From Mesorhizobium mediterraneum (lineage in GTDB: Bacteria; Pseudomonadota; Alphaproteobacteria; Rhizobiales; Rhizobiaceae): a stretch of 64,000 nucleotides of DNA. Below, piece after piece: positions 31,481-39,538 of the stretch. The stretch is taken from contig NZ_NPKI01000051.1 of NCBI RefSeq assembly GCF_002284565.1, positions 123,104-187,103 on the forward strand. Reading direction: 5' to 3'. The notes under the pieces are model-generated. The model saw only the letters and a program-made list of their open reading frames with translations. It did no database searches and was not told the origin of the DNA. Position 1 is the first letter of the stretch. Each line of letters opens with the position of its first letter. A program made the translations under genes and the position numbers.

Positions 31481-33045
31481 GCGGCAAGCCCGATCATCAA
31501 GCGACCGACCTTGGTGCGGGCGTCGTCGGCATTCTCGACGGTGCCGACGAGCGACCCGTTCGAGATGACGGCGATGCGGTCGCACATGCTGAGCAACTCT
31601 TCGAGATCGGTGGAGATGAGGAGCACGGCAAGGCCGCGAGCCGCCGTATCGCGGATTCGCTGGCGCGAAGCCAATGTGTTGGAGAGATCGAGCCCATAGG
31701 TTGGCTTGTTGAAGATCACCACTTTTGCGCCCTCGGCGAGTTCGCGCGCCAGCAGCACCTTCTGGATATTGCCGCCGGAGAGCCGGGCGACCGGCGTCTT
31801 CAGGCTTGGCGTGCGCACGTCATATTCGCGGACCAGTTGGGCCGCGCGCTTGTCGATTTCGGCGCGCTGCTCGACGCCTTTGCGCCAGAAGGGCGCCGCG
31901 CCAACCTGCTTCAGGAAGAAATTGATCGAGACCGGGAAGGTCCCGACCGTGCCCTCGCCGAGGCGGTCGTCGGTCAGGTAACGCAGGCCTTTCTGGCGGC
32001 GTTCGCCGACGCTCAGCGCCTCGATCGGCGTTCCCTGCAGCCGCACCGAACCGCCCACCGTCGCACGCTGGCCGGCCAACGCCTCCGCCAGGTGCTTCTG
32101 GCCATTGCCGTCGATACCGGCGATGCCCAGCAGCTCGCCTGGACAGATGTCGAAGGAAATCGACGACAGGCCCGGTGCATCGTCTGTCGGCGCAACCGCA
32201 AGATCACGCACTTCAAGCAAGGGAGCCGCTTCGGCACGGATGGTGCGAACGGGACGCTCTGCCGCTTCCGGGTCGTCCTTCTGCTTGCCGAACATCAATT
32301 CGACGATCTCCGAAATGATCGCCTGCTCGCCCAGCGCGCGAAACCGCTCGGGAGGAATTTCGCCGACCTTGCGGCCGAGTTTCAGCACCGAGATGCGGTC
32401 GCCGAAGGCCGCCGCCTCCTTGAGCTTGTGGGTGATGAAGACGATCGCCAACCCCTGCTCGACCAGACGGCGCATCAAGGCGCCCAGCTCGTCGATGCCT
32501 TTCGGCGTCAGCATCGAGGTCGACTCGTCGAGGATCAGAAGCCGGCTATTGCGCACCATCGCGCGCAGGATCTCGACCTGCTGCTGTTCGCCGAGCGAAA
32601 GCTCGGACACCTTGGCATGCAGCTTTACCGTGATACCGAGCGTTCTGGTGATCTCGGCGACGCGCGCTTCCAATTCTTCGGTCTTGGGGCGCTGCCACCA
32701 CGGTCCGCCGAGCAACAGGTTTTCCGCCACCGTCAGCGTCGGCACCAGCATCATGTGCTGGAATACTGTTCCGATGCCGAGCGCCAGTGCATGGCGGGGC
32801 GAAGTGATCGCGGTCGGCTCGCCGTCGACCAATATGCGCCCCTCGTCCGGCTGCTGCAGGCCCGACAGCATGCCGATCAAAGTGGATTTTCCGGCGCCGT
32901 TTTCGCCGAGCAGCACATGCACTTCACCTGGACGGATCTCCAGATCGACGCTGTCGTTGGCGACGACGCCGGGGAACCGTTTGGTGACGCCTTCAAGCGC
33001 GACGATATCGCGCTTAGCGACCGACAATGAGGAAGCACTGCTCAT
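31477..33045 (-). CDS. ABC importer ATPase with two nucleotide-binding domains (BMP/sugar type)
   Basis: 522 residues from ATG 33045 (a TTG three codons upstream is less likely). NBD1: Walker A GENGAGKST (about 49-57), signature LSLGEQQQVEILRAM and Walker B LLILDEST. NBD2: Walker A replaced by GIDGNGQKH, and signature LSGGNIQKVLLARE, as usual in the sugar/nucleoside class with one degenerate site. It energises the importer encoded with the two permeases and the BMP-type protein. Part of the B6 operon. Confidence 0.88.
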   Translation of the reverse strand: MSSASSLSVAKRDIVALEGVTKRFPGVVANDSVDLEIRPGEVHVLLGENGAGKSTLIGMLSGLQQPDEGRILVDGEPTAITSPRHALALGIGTVFQHMMLVPTLTVAENLLLGGPWWQRPKTEELEARVAEITRTLGITVKLHAKVSELSLGEQQQVEILRAMVRNSRLLILDESTSMLTPKGIDELGALMRRLVEQGLAIVFITHKLKEAAAFGDRISVLKLGRKVGEIPPERFRALGEQAIISEIVELMFGKQKDDPEAAERPVRTIRAEAAPLLEVRDLAVAPTDDAPGLSSISFDICPGELLGIAGIDGNGQKHLAEALAGQRATVGGSVRLQGTPIEALSVGERRQKGLRYLTDDRLGEGTVGTFPVSINFFLKQVGAAPFWRKGVEQRAEIDKRAAQLVREYDVRTPSLKTPVARLSGGNIQKVLLARELAEGAKVVIFNKPTYGLDLSNTLASRQRIRDTAARGLAVLLISTDLEELLSMCDRIAVISNGSLVGTVENADDARTKVGRLMIGLAA

Positions 33046-33125
33046 AAAAGCCAAGGCCTTGAAAATATGAAATCGGTCCGGAGGGGCGAACGGATCGCCC
33101 CTCCGGCAGCCTGCTGTTAATCGCC

Positions 33126-34154
33126 TTACTGGGCGACGCTGGTCATCAGCGCCCTGACGGCGGCTGCATCATAGACCGGATCGACCTTGGTCTTGCCGGA
33201 AATGACGTCTTCGCGCAGCGCCTGGATCTCAGCCCAAATATTGTCCGGGATCGCAGCGGTCTTCAGAAGCTTGACGGAATCGTCCTTGAGGCCGATCGAG
33301 TAGCTCTTCGTGCCGAACGTGTCGGCCTTCAGGTCTGCGATCATCGCCGCATAGACCGGCTCGATGTTCCAGACCACCGACGACAGCAGGAAACCTTTGT
33401 CGATGGGCGTCTTGTCGCCGATGACATCGATGAAATAGACCTTGCCGCCATCCCCGGCCTTGGTCGTCTCGACCGCCTGCAGCATGCCGAAGCTCGAGCC
33501 GTTGCCCTGGCCGAAGATGATGTCGGCGCCCGATGCGATCACGCTTTCGGTGACGCGCTTGCCGCCGGCCGCATCGCTGTAGGCGGCGGGCCCGATCACA
33601 GCATAGGTAACCTTGACGTCCGGGCTCTCGGCCTTCACCCCCTGCGCGAACGCCGCCGACTGCGAATTCCAGGACGGAGGCTCGCCGGACACGACGATGC
33701 CGACCGATTTGGAGCGCGACATCTTGGCGGCGAGACGGCCGGCAAGATACGCGCCTTCGTGACCGCTCAGCGTGTAGTCGGCGACGAGACCCTTCTCCAG
33801 ACCGGTCGGTGTGTCGACGATCGCCACCGGCACCTTGGTTTCCTTGGCGATTTCGGGAGCCGAGGTGTTGTAGCCGCTGGCATGAGCGATAAGCAGGCTG
33901 GCGCCGTCAGCCGCCAGTTCGCGCAGTGTCGGCCGTACGTCGCCATAGCCGAGCCCCTGGGCCACGACTATCTCGACGCCGGCAGCTTTCGCCGCCGCCT
34001 TGGCGGCGTCGATACCTTGCTGGTTCCAGCCATAATCGGTGCCTTCTTCCGGCGTCAGGATGGCAATGGACTTGACCTCGGCGGCAAGTGCGTTGCCGAG
34101 CAAGAATCCGCTCAATATAACAGCGCTTACGCTGCTCTTCAAAAACTTAGACAT
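33126..34154 (-). CDS. BMP-family (PnrA-like) periplasmic binding protein
   Basis: 342 residues from ATG 34154, with GAGAGGG upstream. Signal peptide SKFLKSSVSAVILSGFLLGNALA, cleavage before AEVKS. The mature protein has the BMP fold: IAILTPEEGTDYGWNQQGIDAA, then LIAHASGYNTSAPEIAKET, HEGAYLAGRLAAKMSRSK and IFGQGNGSSFGMLQAVE. BMP proteins bind nucleosides and other ring compounds. First gene of an operon that ends with the three upper-pathway B6 enzymes, so a B6 vitamer is a reasonable ligand. GGTTGACC just upstream weakly resembles the operator seen at 42001-42012. Confidence 0.88.
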   Translation of the reverse strand: MSKFLKSSVSAVILSGFLLGNALAAEVKSIAILTPEEGTDYGWNQQGIDAAKAAAKAAGVEIVVAQGLGYGDVRPTLRELAADGASLLIAHASGYNTSAPEIAKETKVPVAIVDTPTGLEKGLVADYTLSGHEGAYLAGRLAAKMSRSKSVGIVVSGEPPSWNSQSAAFAQGVKAESPDVKVTYAVIGPAAYSDAAGGKRVTESVIASGADIIFGQGNGSSFGMLQAVETTKAGDGGKVYFIDVIGDKTPIDKGFLLSSVVWNIEPVYAAMIADLKADTFGTKSYSIGLKDDSVKLLKTAAIPDNIWAEIQALREDVISGKTKVDPVYDAAAVRALMTSVAQ

Positions 34155-34251
34155 GTTACCCTCTCTGTTCGGTTGACCCAAGATATTCTTATTGTTATTG
34201 CGCAAAAGCGAGGTAGACTGCCTGAACAATTATATCAGGAGTTCAAGCAAG

Positions 34252-34677
34252 GTGGTTGTGCGATATGTCCTTCCGATAACGCTGGCGTTCACCTCGTTCG
34301 CCAACGCGGTTGAATTGCGGCACATCACTGTGCGGACCGGCACCGACGGGCTCGATCCCGTGCCGCTGACGATCTCGAATGCGGGGCGCGAGGCGCTTTC
34401 CTGCAGCGCCGACTTCGCCCACTGGTATTCGGCCACGATCGCCACCGCGGCGCCTGGCAAGAGCGCACGTGTCGAGCTGTGGTTCGATCCAAAGACCGGG
34501 ACGTTTGCGATTCTCAACGACAAGCGCGAAAACCTGCCCATCGAGCGGCTGTGGTGCGGCCTGGCGGGCCAGGCATACGCCACGCGCGTGCAGATCGCGC
34601 TCGACCGGGCCAGCGCCGCAAGGGGGCAAGTGGCCGTGACGTGCGTCAGCGCGGACGGCAGGTTGGCCTGCCGGTAG
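34252..34677 (+). CDS. Small exported protein between the two B6 operons
   Basis: 141 residues from GTG 34252, chosen because AGGAG (34237-34241) is 10 bases upstream and the protein then begins with a signal-like VVVRYVLPITLAFTSFANA. The only in-frame ATG (34192) would add an unlikely N-terminus. The mature part is about 120 residues with four cysteines (ALSCSAD, LWCGLA, VTCVSA, LACR), enough for two disulfides. I do not recognise a family. Its strand is opposite to the ABC genes on both sides, so it splits the catabolic genes into two transcripts. Confidence 0.6.
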   Translation: MVVRYVLPITLAFTSFANAVELRHITVRTGTDGLDPVPLTISNAGREALSCSADFAHWYSATIATAAPGKSARVELWFDPKTGTFAILNDKRENLPIERLWCGLAGQAYATRVQIALDRASAARGQVAVTCVSADGRLACR

Positions 34678-34716
34678 ACGCTGACTGTTTGCCACTTCAG
34701 ACATCGCCCTGAACCT

Positions 34717-35727
34717 TCACTCTACCGCCAGGAACTTGTCGGTGAAGACGTCGTCTGCCGACAGCGCCGTTTTGAGCACGCCCTGATCCGTCAGCGTCTT
34801 CAAGGTCTCTTCCCACTGGGCCTTCGTCATCCAGCCGAGACCGTGTTCCTTCGTCGCCGGGCTGTTGAACGTCGAGGCGATGTCGGCCTTGAGCTGGGCC
34901 AGCAGCACGTCCTTCTTTTCGGCATAGCCCGGAACGGCCTTGGCCGTGATCTCGGCGGCTTCATCCGGATGAGCTGCGACATAGTCGAAAGCTTCCCTGT
35001 AGGCCTTCACGAAACGGCGCACGACATCAGGCTTGTCCTTGATCATCGCTTCAGAGGTGAACAACCCCGAGCCGTAGGCTTTCCAGCCGTGATCCGCGCC
35101 GAGCATAATGCTCAGCGACCCCGGGCCGCCGGCCTTGGCTTCGAGTTCGGGCACTTCGGCGTCGAGATAGCCGACCACAGTCTGCACACGTCCGAGCAGC
35201 AGATAGCTCTCGTAAGGCGGCGAGACGCTGTTGAGCGTCATGTCCTTCTCGCTCATGCCGTTGGCAGCCAGGAAGCCTCTGAAGAAGATGTAGGTGGATC
35301 CTGCCGGGTGGATGCCGATGGTCAGGCCCTTGAGGTCGGTTGGCTTGGTCAGCTTGAGCGTCTTGGCGAGCGAGATAATGCCCAGCGGCGACTGCTGGTT
35401 GACCGCCGCCAGCGCCACGACGGGAACATTCTGCGACCTTGCCACGGCAAGCGTGGGAAGATCGCCGAAGCCGAATTCAGCGTTGCCGTTACCCACCAGG
35501 CGCATGGCGTCTGGCGAGCCGGAGCCCTTGCGGACCTCGCTCACATCGATGTCGTTCTTGGCGAAAAAGCCCTTGTCCTTGCCGACAAAGAACATGGCGT
35601 GATTGCCGCGCACGACCCAGTCGAGCTGAACGTTGACCTTATCCGCCGCCAGCGCCGCGTTCGAGAAGCCAAGCGCGCCGACAAACGCCGCAAAGGTGGC
35701 TGCCTTGATAAGAGAGCGTCTCAGCAT
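34717..35727 (-). CDS. NMT1/THI5-like periplasmic binding protein
   Basis: 336 residues from ATG 35727 (AAGGGAAC upstream). Signal peptide LRRSLIKAATFAAFVGALGFSNAALA. The mature start KVNVQLDWVVRGNHAMFFVG and FGFGDLPTLAVARSQ, TDLKGLTIGIHPAGSTY identify the NMT1/THI5-like family, which includes binding proteins for thiamine pyrimidines, riboflavin, taurine and nitrate-like ligands. It is served by the permease and ATPase encoded just upstream. Thi5 enzymes use PLP, so a pyridine or pyrimidine ligand is chemically sensible. A B6 vitamer is my inference. Confidence 0.87.
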   Translation of the reverse strand: MLRRSLIKAATFAAFVGALGFSNAALAADKVNVQLDWVVRGNHAMFFVGKDKGFFAKNDIDVSEVRKGSGSPDAMRLVGNGNAEFGFGDLPTLAVARSQNVPVVALAAVNQQSPLGIISLAKTLKLTKPTDLKGLTIGIHPAGSTYIFFRGFLAANGMSEKDMTLNSVSPPYESYLLLGRVQTVVGYLDAEVPELEAKAGGPGSLSIMLGADHGWKAYGSGLFTSEAMIKDKPDVVRRFVKAYREAFDYVAAHPDEAAEITAKAVPGYAEKKDVLLAQLKADIASTFNSPATKEHGLGWMTKAQWEETLKTLTDQGVLKTALSADDVFTDKFLAVE

Positions 35728-35764
35728 GTTTGTTCCCTTCTTTGATCTTGGTTGTTCGAGAAGC

Positions 35765-36580
35765 CTAGGCCTGGCTGAATTTCGGCGCCCACGGCACCAC
35801 GATGCGTTCGAGAATTTCGGCTGCGTAGTAGAAGGCGATGCCGAGCACGGAAACGAGCAGCAGCGCCGCAAAGACCAAGGGCGTGTCGAGTTGGGTCGAC
35901 GCGAACTGGATGACGTAGCCGAGCCCGTCCGAGGCTCCGGCAAATTCGCCGACGATCGCGCCGATCACACTCAGGGTTGCCGCGATCTTGGTCCCGGCCA
36001 TCAGGCTCGGAAGCGAGTGGGGAACGCGGATCCTGAACAGGATCTGGGTCGGGCTGGCACCGACCGAATTCACCAGCGACAGAAGCGACCGGTCGACCGA
36101 TTGCATGCCCGCCAGCATCGACAGCGTCACCGGGAAGAAGGCGATGACCAGGATCAGACCTATCTTGGGTGCAAGCCCGTAGCCGAACCAGAGGATGAAG
36201 ATCGGCGCCAGCGCAACTTTCGGCACGTTCTGGAACAACACGACGAGCGGGTATAGAGCGCGGCCCAGCCAGTCGAAACGCACGATGACGAGAGCAAGCG
36301 CAATGCCGACTATGACCGAGACAAGAAAGCCAAACAGGATTTCGCCCGCCGTGACCACCGTCGCCTGCATGAGAGTGCCCCATTGCGCGACCAGCGATTT
36401 CGCAATCTCGGATGGGGCAGGAACGATAAAGGAGGAAATGGAGAATATCCGCACCGCGGCTTCCCACAACACGATCGTCACCAGCAAAAGGATGACCGCC
36501 GGAAGCCAGCTGCTTGTCGCCGCGTTCCAGCCGGAAACCGGCTGTGGCTGGGAGAGGTTCATGAGAGGTTGCTCGCTCAC
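35765..36580 (-). CDS. ABC permease, SsuC/TauC/ThiX type
   Basis: 271 residues, six spans. The inner-membrane-component motif is ILFRIRVPHSLPSLMAGTKIAATLSVIGAI near residues 180-209. It starts on the stop of the ATPase gene (ATGA), and the binding-protein gene follows 37 bases later, giving a complete NMT1/THI5-class importer of three genes. Confidence 0.9.
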   Translation of the reverse strand: MSEQPLMNLSQPQPVSGWNAATSSWLPAVILLLVTIVLWEAAVRIFSISSFIVPAPSEIAKSLVAQWGTLMQATVVTAGEILFGFLVSVIVGIALALVIVRFDWLGRALYPLVVLFQNVPKVALAPIFILWFGYGLAPKIGLILVIAFFPVTLSMLAGMQSVDRSLLSLVNSVGASPTQILFRIRVPHSLPSLMAGTKIAATLSVIGAIVGEFAGASDGLGYVIQFASTQLDTPLVFAALLLVSVLGIAFYYAAEILERIVVPWAPKFSQA

Positions 36581-37455
36581 GTCGCGTCTCCTGGCTCATG
36601 ACTGGATCGCAGCATGGTCCGAAGCTGAAGCACCAGCCTGACGAATTCGGGGACTTCGGTCACGGAAGTGTCGCGCGGATAAGGCAGCGGAATGTCCAGG
36701 CTCTGGGTAATGCGCCCTGGGTTGATTCCCAGCACATGAACCTGGCGCGATAACTGAATGGCTTCGTCGATCGAATGCGTCACCAGGACGATCGTCTTGC
36801 CGGTCCGCTGCCATATCTCCAGCAGCGACTGGCCCATCGAATCGCGCGTGATCGCGTCAAGCGCGCCAAACGGCTCGTCCATCAGCAAGACCGCCGGATC
36901 GAGCGCCAAAGCCCGGGCGATGGCCACCCGCTGACGCATGCCGCCAGACAGTTCGTTTGGGCGCTTGTGGGCGGCATCGCCAAGCCCGACCAGTTCCAGC
37001 ATCTCCTGCCCACGCGCTCGCAGCGCCGCGCGCGACATCGACTTGTCGGCGATACCGAGCAGCATCGAGGCATTGTCGACGGCGTTTTTCCACGGCAGCA
37101 GATTGGCGTCCTGGAAGACGAGACCGATCATCCGTTTGCGCGCCGCCTCGCCTGGTGAAACGCCGGCGACCGAGACGCTGCCGCTGCTCGGACTGACCAG
37201 CCCAGCCAGCACTTTGAGCAATGTGCTCTTGCCGCAACCCGAAGGGCCGATGAGGGATACGAACGAACCTTTCGGAACCGAAAGGTCAATATCCCTAAGG
37301 ATCAGCTGCCGGTTCTGATCGGTGCCCATGACCACCGAAACGCCCTTGGCGGAAATCAAGTCGTCGTGGCGGATGTGGGTCGATCTGCCACCGGCGGGTC
37401 GAATGGTTTCAACCTGCATGGCTTGTCGTCCCACGCACGTTCGTTGCTTGAACAT
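36577..37455 (-). CDS. ABC ATPase, SsuB/TauB/ThiZ type
   Basis: 292 residues from ATG 37455, or 280 from ATG 37419; the ribosome sites do not decide. Walker A GPSGCGKST (about 81-89), Q-loop FQDANLLPW, signature ELSGGMRQRVAIARAL, Walker B LLMDEPFGALD, switch His in VLVTHSIDEA. It follows the FHMPC dehydrogenase gene after about 90 bases and is the first gene of the transporter part of the bicupin operon. Confidence 0.9.
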   Translation of the reverse strand: MFKQRTCVGRQAMQVETIRPAGGRSTHIRHDDLISAKGVSVVMGTDQNRQLILRDIDLSVPKGSFVSLIGPSGCGKSTLLKVLAGLVSPSSGSVSVAGVSPGEAARKRMIGLVFQDANLLPWKNAVDNASMLLGIADKSMSRAALRARGQEMLELVGLGDAAHKRPNELSGGMRQRVAIARALALDPAVLLMDEPFGALDAITRDSMGQSLLEIWQRTGKTIVLVTHSIDEAIQLSRQVHVLGINPGRITQSLDIPLPYPRDTSVTEVPEFVRLVLQLRTMLRSSHEPGDAT

Positions 37456-37546
37456 CCGCCTTCACGGCGATGTTCCCGGCCCCATGCGCACAAGCGGCCA
37501 ACCGGCAGAACTTCCCAACCCGGCTGCGCGCAACTTGTGCCATTGC

Positions 37547-38479
37547 CTACTCCCGGCCTTCGAGGATGCGGCGCACGGCGACCAGCTTGCGCGCCCGTTC
37601 GCCTTGCAGCGCCTTAATCTGCTCGGGCGTGTAGGAGAACATGCCCTCGCCCGACTTGATGCCGAACTTCGATGCGCCGGTCTTCTCCAGAACCATCGGC
37701 GCGACATCATCACGATTGGAAAGATCGGCGTTGAGGAACGACGAGACGGATTTGTAGATATCGAGGCCGGCCATATCGAGCAGCGCCATTGGCCCGATAA
37801 CGGCGATCTTGTAGCCGATGCCCCAGGAGACGCAGGTATCGAGATCCTCCGGCTCGATGACGCCGCGCTCAACCAGATCGACCGCTTCGCGCAGCAGCGC
37901 ATAGAGCACGCGATTTTCGACGAAGCCGGGAACGTCCTTCTTCACCACCACCGGCAACAGGCCGATCGAGCGGATCAGCTCGCGTATGGTCGCCACGGTT
38001 TCAGGCGCGGTCTTCTCGCCGCCGATCACCTCGATCATTGGAATGATGTGCGGCGGGTTCGACCAGTGCATGCCGACCATTCGTTGGGGATGGGAGATAT
38101 GGGCCTGCAACTTGGTGATCGGAATGCCTGAGGTATCCGAGGCGACGATCACCGAAGAACCGATCAGCGGGTCGATGGCGCGATAGGTCTCGGCCTTGAT
38201 GTCGATATTCTCAGGCACGTTCTCGATGACCAGCTCCGCACCATCGACAGCCTCGGCGAGGGTGCGGACGAACCGCGCCGTGCCCGCGCCCGCAGTCGGC
38301 CCCTTGATGTCGAGCCGGTCCAGAACCCCGCCGGCCAAATCGAGCATGCCGCGGGCGCGTTCGACCGCAACTTCGGAAACATCATACGCCGCCACGTCGA
38401 GCCCGCCGCGCGAAAGCCGCGCGGCGATGCCCGGACCCATCGTTCCCAGTCCGATGAGGGCGGCGCGCTTGATCATCAT
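37547..38479 (-). CDS. FHMPC 5-dehydrogenase (3-hydroxyacyl-CoA dehydrogenase fold)
   Basis: 310 residues. It oxidises 5-formyl-3-hydroxy-2-methylpyridine-4-carboxylate to HMPDC with NAD+. Recognised from its close match, by recall, with M. loti mlr6793: GLGTMGPGIAARL at the N-terminus, VIENVPENIDIKAETYR, VGMHWSNPPHIIPMIEV, and VPGFVENRVLYALLREAVDLVERGV. The fold is that of 3-hydroxyacyl-CoA dehydrogenases, with no CoA pathway nearby. ATG overlaps the stop of the GST gene (ATGA; an ATG one codon in is also possible). Its location in the bicupin operon is the main link between the known pathway and the new genes. Confidence 0.92.
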   Translation of the reverse strand: MMIKRAALIGLGTMGPGIAARLSRGGLDVAAYDVSEVAVERARGMLDLAGGVLDRLDIKGPTAGAGTARFVRTLAEAVDGAELVIENVPENIDIKAETYRAIDPLIGSSVIVASDTSGIPITKLQAHISHPQRMVGMHWSNPPHIIPMIEVIGGEKTAPETVATIRELIRSIGLLPVVVKKDVPGFVENRVLYALLREAVDLVERGVIEPEDLDTCVSWGIGYKIAVIGPMALLDMAGLDIYKSVSSFLNADLSNRDDVAPMVLEKTGASKFGIKSGEGMFSYTPEQIKALQGERARKLVAVRRILEGRE

Positions 38480-39096
38480 GCGGCCTTTGCGGGAGCCGCG
38501 GCGGTCGCCGCCTTGAAGGCCGGCCGAGCGGCGATTGCGGCCACCCAGCGCTCCAGATTCGGCAGCGACGGCCGGTCGATCTTGAAGTCGATGCAGCGCT
38601 TCAGGATCGGCGCGCAGGCGATGTCGGCAATGGTCAGCTTGCCCAGCGCCAGGAAATCCTTGCCGGCCAGATGCCCGTCAATGATCTTGAGTTGCGCCAC
38701 AAGGTCCTTCACCTGTTCCTTATATTCGGCGGTTTGCTCTTCGGGCGTCAGCTTCGCACCCTTGAAGGCGGCCAGATAACCGGGATTGACCGCCGCCAGC
38801 AGAAAATCCATCCAGCGCTCGACCTCGGTCTTTTCGGCAGGGGTGGCGCCGTTCAGCTGTTCGCCGCCGGATGCCGCGAGATAGCGCAGGATGGTGTTGG
38901 ACTCCCAGATCACGATGTCGCCGTCGACCAGCGTTGGGACTTTGGACGTCGGGTTGAGTGCCTTGTATTCGGCCGTCTGGGTGTTTTCGAATTGGCGGCC
39001 GTAATCCTCGCGCTTATATAGCGCACCAAGCTCTTCGAGCATGAAGAGCACCTTTTGAACGTTGCCCGATGTCTGGCGTCCCAAAAGCTTGTACAT
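38476..39096 (-). CDS. Glutathione S-transferase family protein in the bicupin operon
   Basis: 206 residues from ATG 39096 (GAGGAG upstream). N-terminal thioredoxin fold: YKLLGRQTSGNVQKVLFMLEE, NPTSKVPTLVDGDIVIWESNTILRYLA with the cis-Pro and the glutathione-binding ES pair. C-terminal helical domain with ADIACAPILKRCIDF. The catalytic Ser is probably in QTSGNV. In gentisate degradation a GST-fold isomerase follows the ring-cleaving dioxygenase, so an isomerase role on the ring-cleavage product is possible. Coupled by ATGA to the FHMPC dehydrogenase gene; 25 bases after ridA. Confidence 0.87.
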   Translation of the reverse strand: MYKLLGRQTSGNVQKVLFMLEELGALYKREDYGRQFENTQTAEYKALNPTSKVPTLVDGDIVIWESNTILRYLAASGGEQLNGATPAEKTEVERWMDFLLAAVNPGYLAAFKGAKLTPEEQTAEYKEQVKDLVAQLKIIDGHLAGKDFLALGKLTIADIACAPILKRCIDFKIDRPSLPNLERWVAAIAARPAFKAATAAAPAKAA

Positions 39097-39121
39097 GTCG
39101 TCTCCTCGATTGTGTCGTGGC

Positions 39122-39529
39122 CTATTTGCCGGCCGGCAGCGGCTTGTAGACGATGGCATCCATTTCGATCTTGGTGTTGATGACCGCCTTTGCCTCGACG
39201 GTCGTGCGTGCCAGCACCGCGTCACCGATCCCTTCGAGGAACGCCTTGTTGTAGCGGCCGAAGTCGCGCGTATCCTCGAGATAGGTGGTGATCCGCACGA
39301 CATCGGAGAGCGTTGCACCCTCGTCGGCAATGACGCGCGCGATGGTCTTCAGCGTCGCCAGCGTCTCTTCCTCGATCGTGCCGCTGATCATGTTGTTGTT
39401 CTCGTCCTTCGGCACCTGGCCGGAGACAAAAATGAAATCACCGGCACGCACCGCCGGATGAAACGGCAGGTTCGGATTCTTCTTGCCGATGGCGTAGTGG
39501 CTGGCGGATTTTCGCGTGCTGTCGCTCAA
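39122..39529 (-). CDS. RidA (YjgF/UK114) family imine/enamine deaminase
   Basis: 135 residues. The start is TTG 39529, preceded by AGGGGG at good spacing; I see no ATG that would do. The key Arg that binds the substrate carboxylate is present (LARTTVEAK, Arg108) and the Glu near the end too (KIEMDAIVYK, Glu122), so it should be an active 2-imino acid hydrolase. The upstream LVIVD gene ends 9 bases before. RidA proteins release ammonia from 2-iminopropanoate and similar compounds. In this operon it may act on the open-chain imine from the dioxygenase reaction. Confidence 0.9.
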   Translation of the reverse strand: MSDSTRKSASHYAIGKKNPNLPFHPAVRAGDFIFVSGQVPKDENNNMISGTIEEETLATLKTIARVIADEGATLSDVVRITTYLEDTRDFGRYNKAFLEGIGDAVLARTTVEAKAVINTKIEMDAIVYKPLPAGK

Positions 39530-39538
39530 CCTATCCCC

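Noticed and set aside
31447-33030. 527-residue plus-strand open frame
   Set aside because: Antisense to the ABC ATPase with clear Walker and signature motifs.
37547-38479. Reading as a 3-hydroxybutyryl-CoA dehydrogenase
   Set aside because: The fold is the same, but sequence recall and pathway context match FHMPC dehydrogenase much better, and no CoA-linked genes are near.
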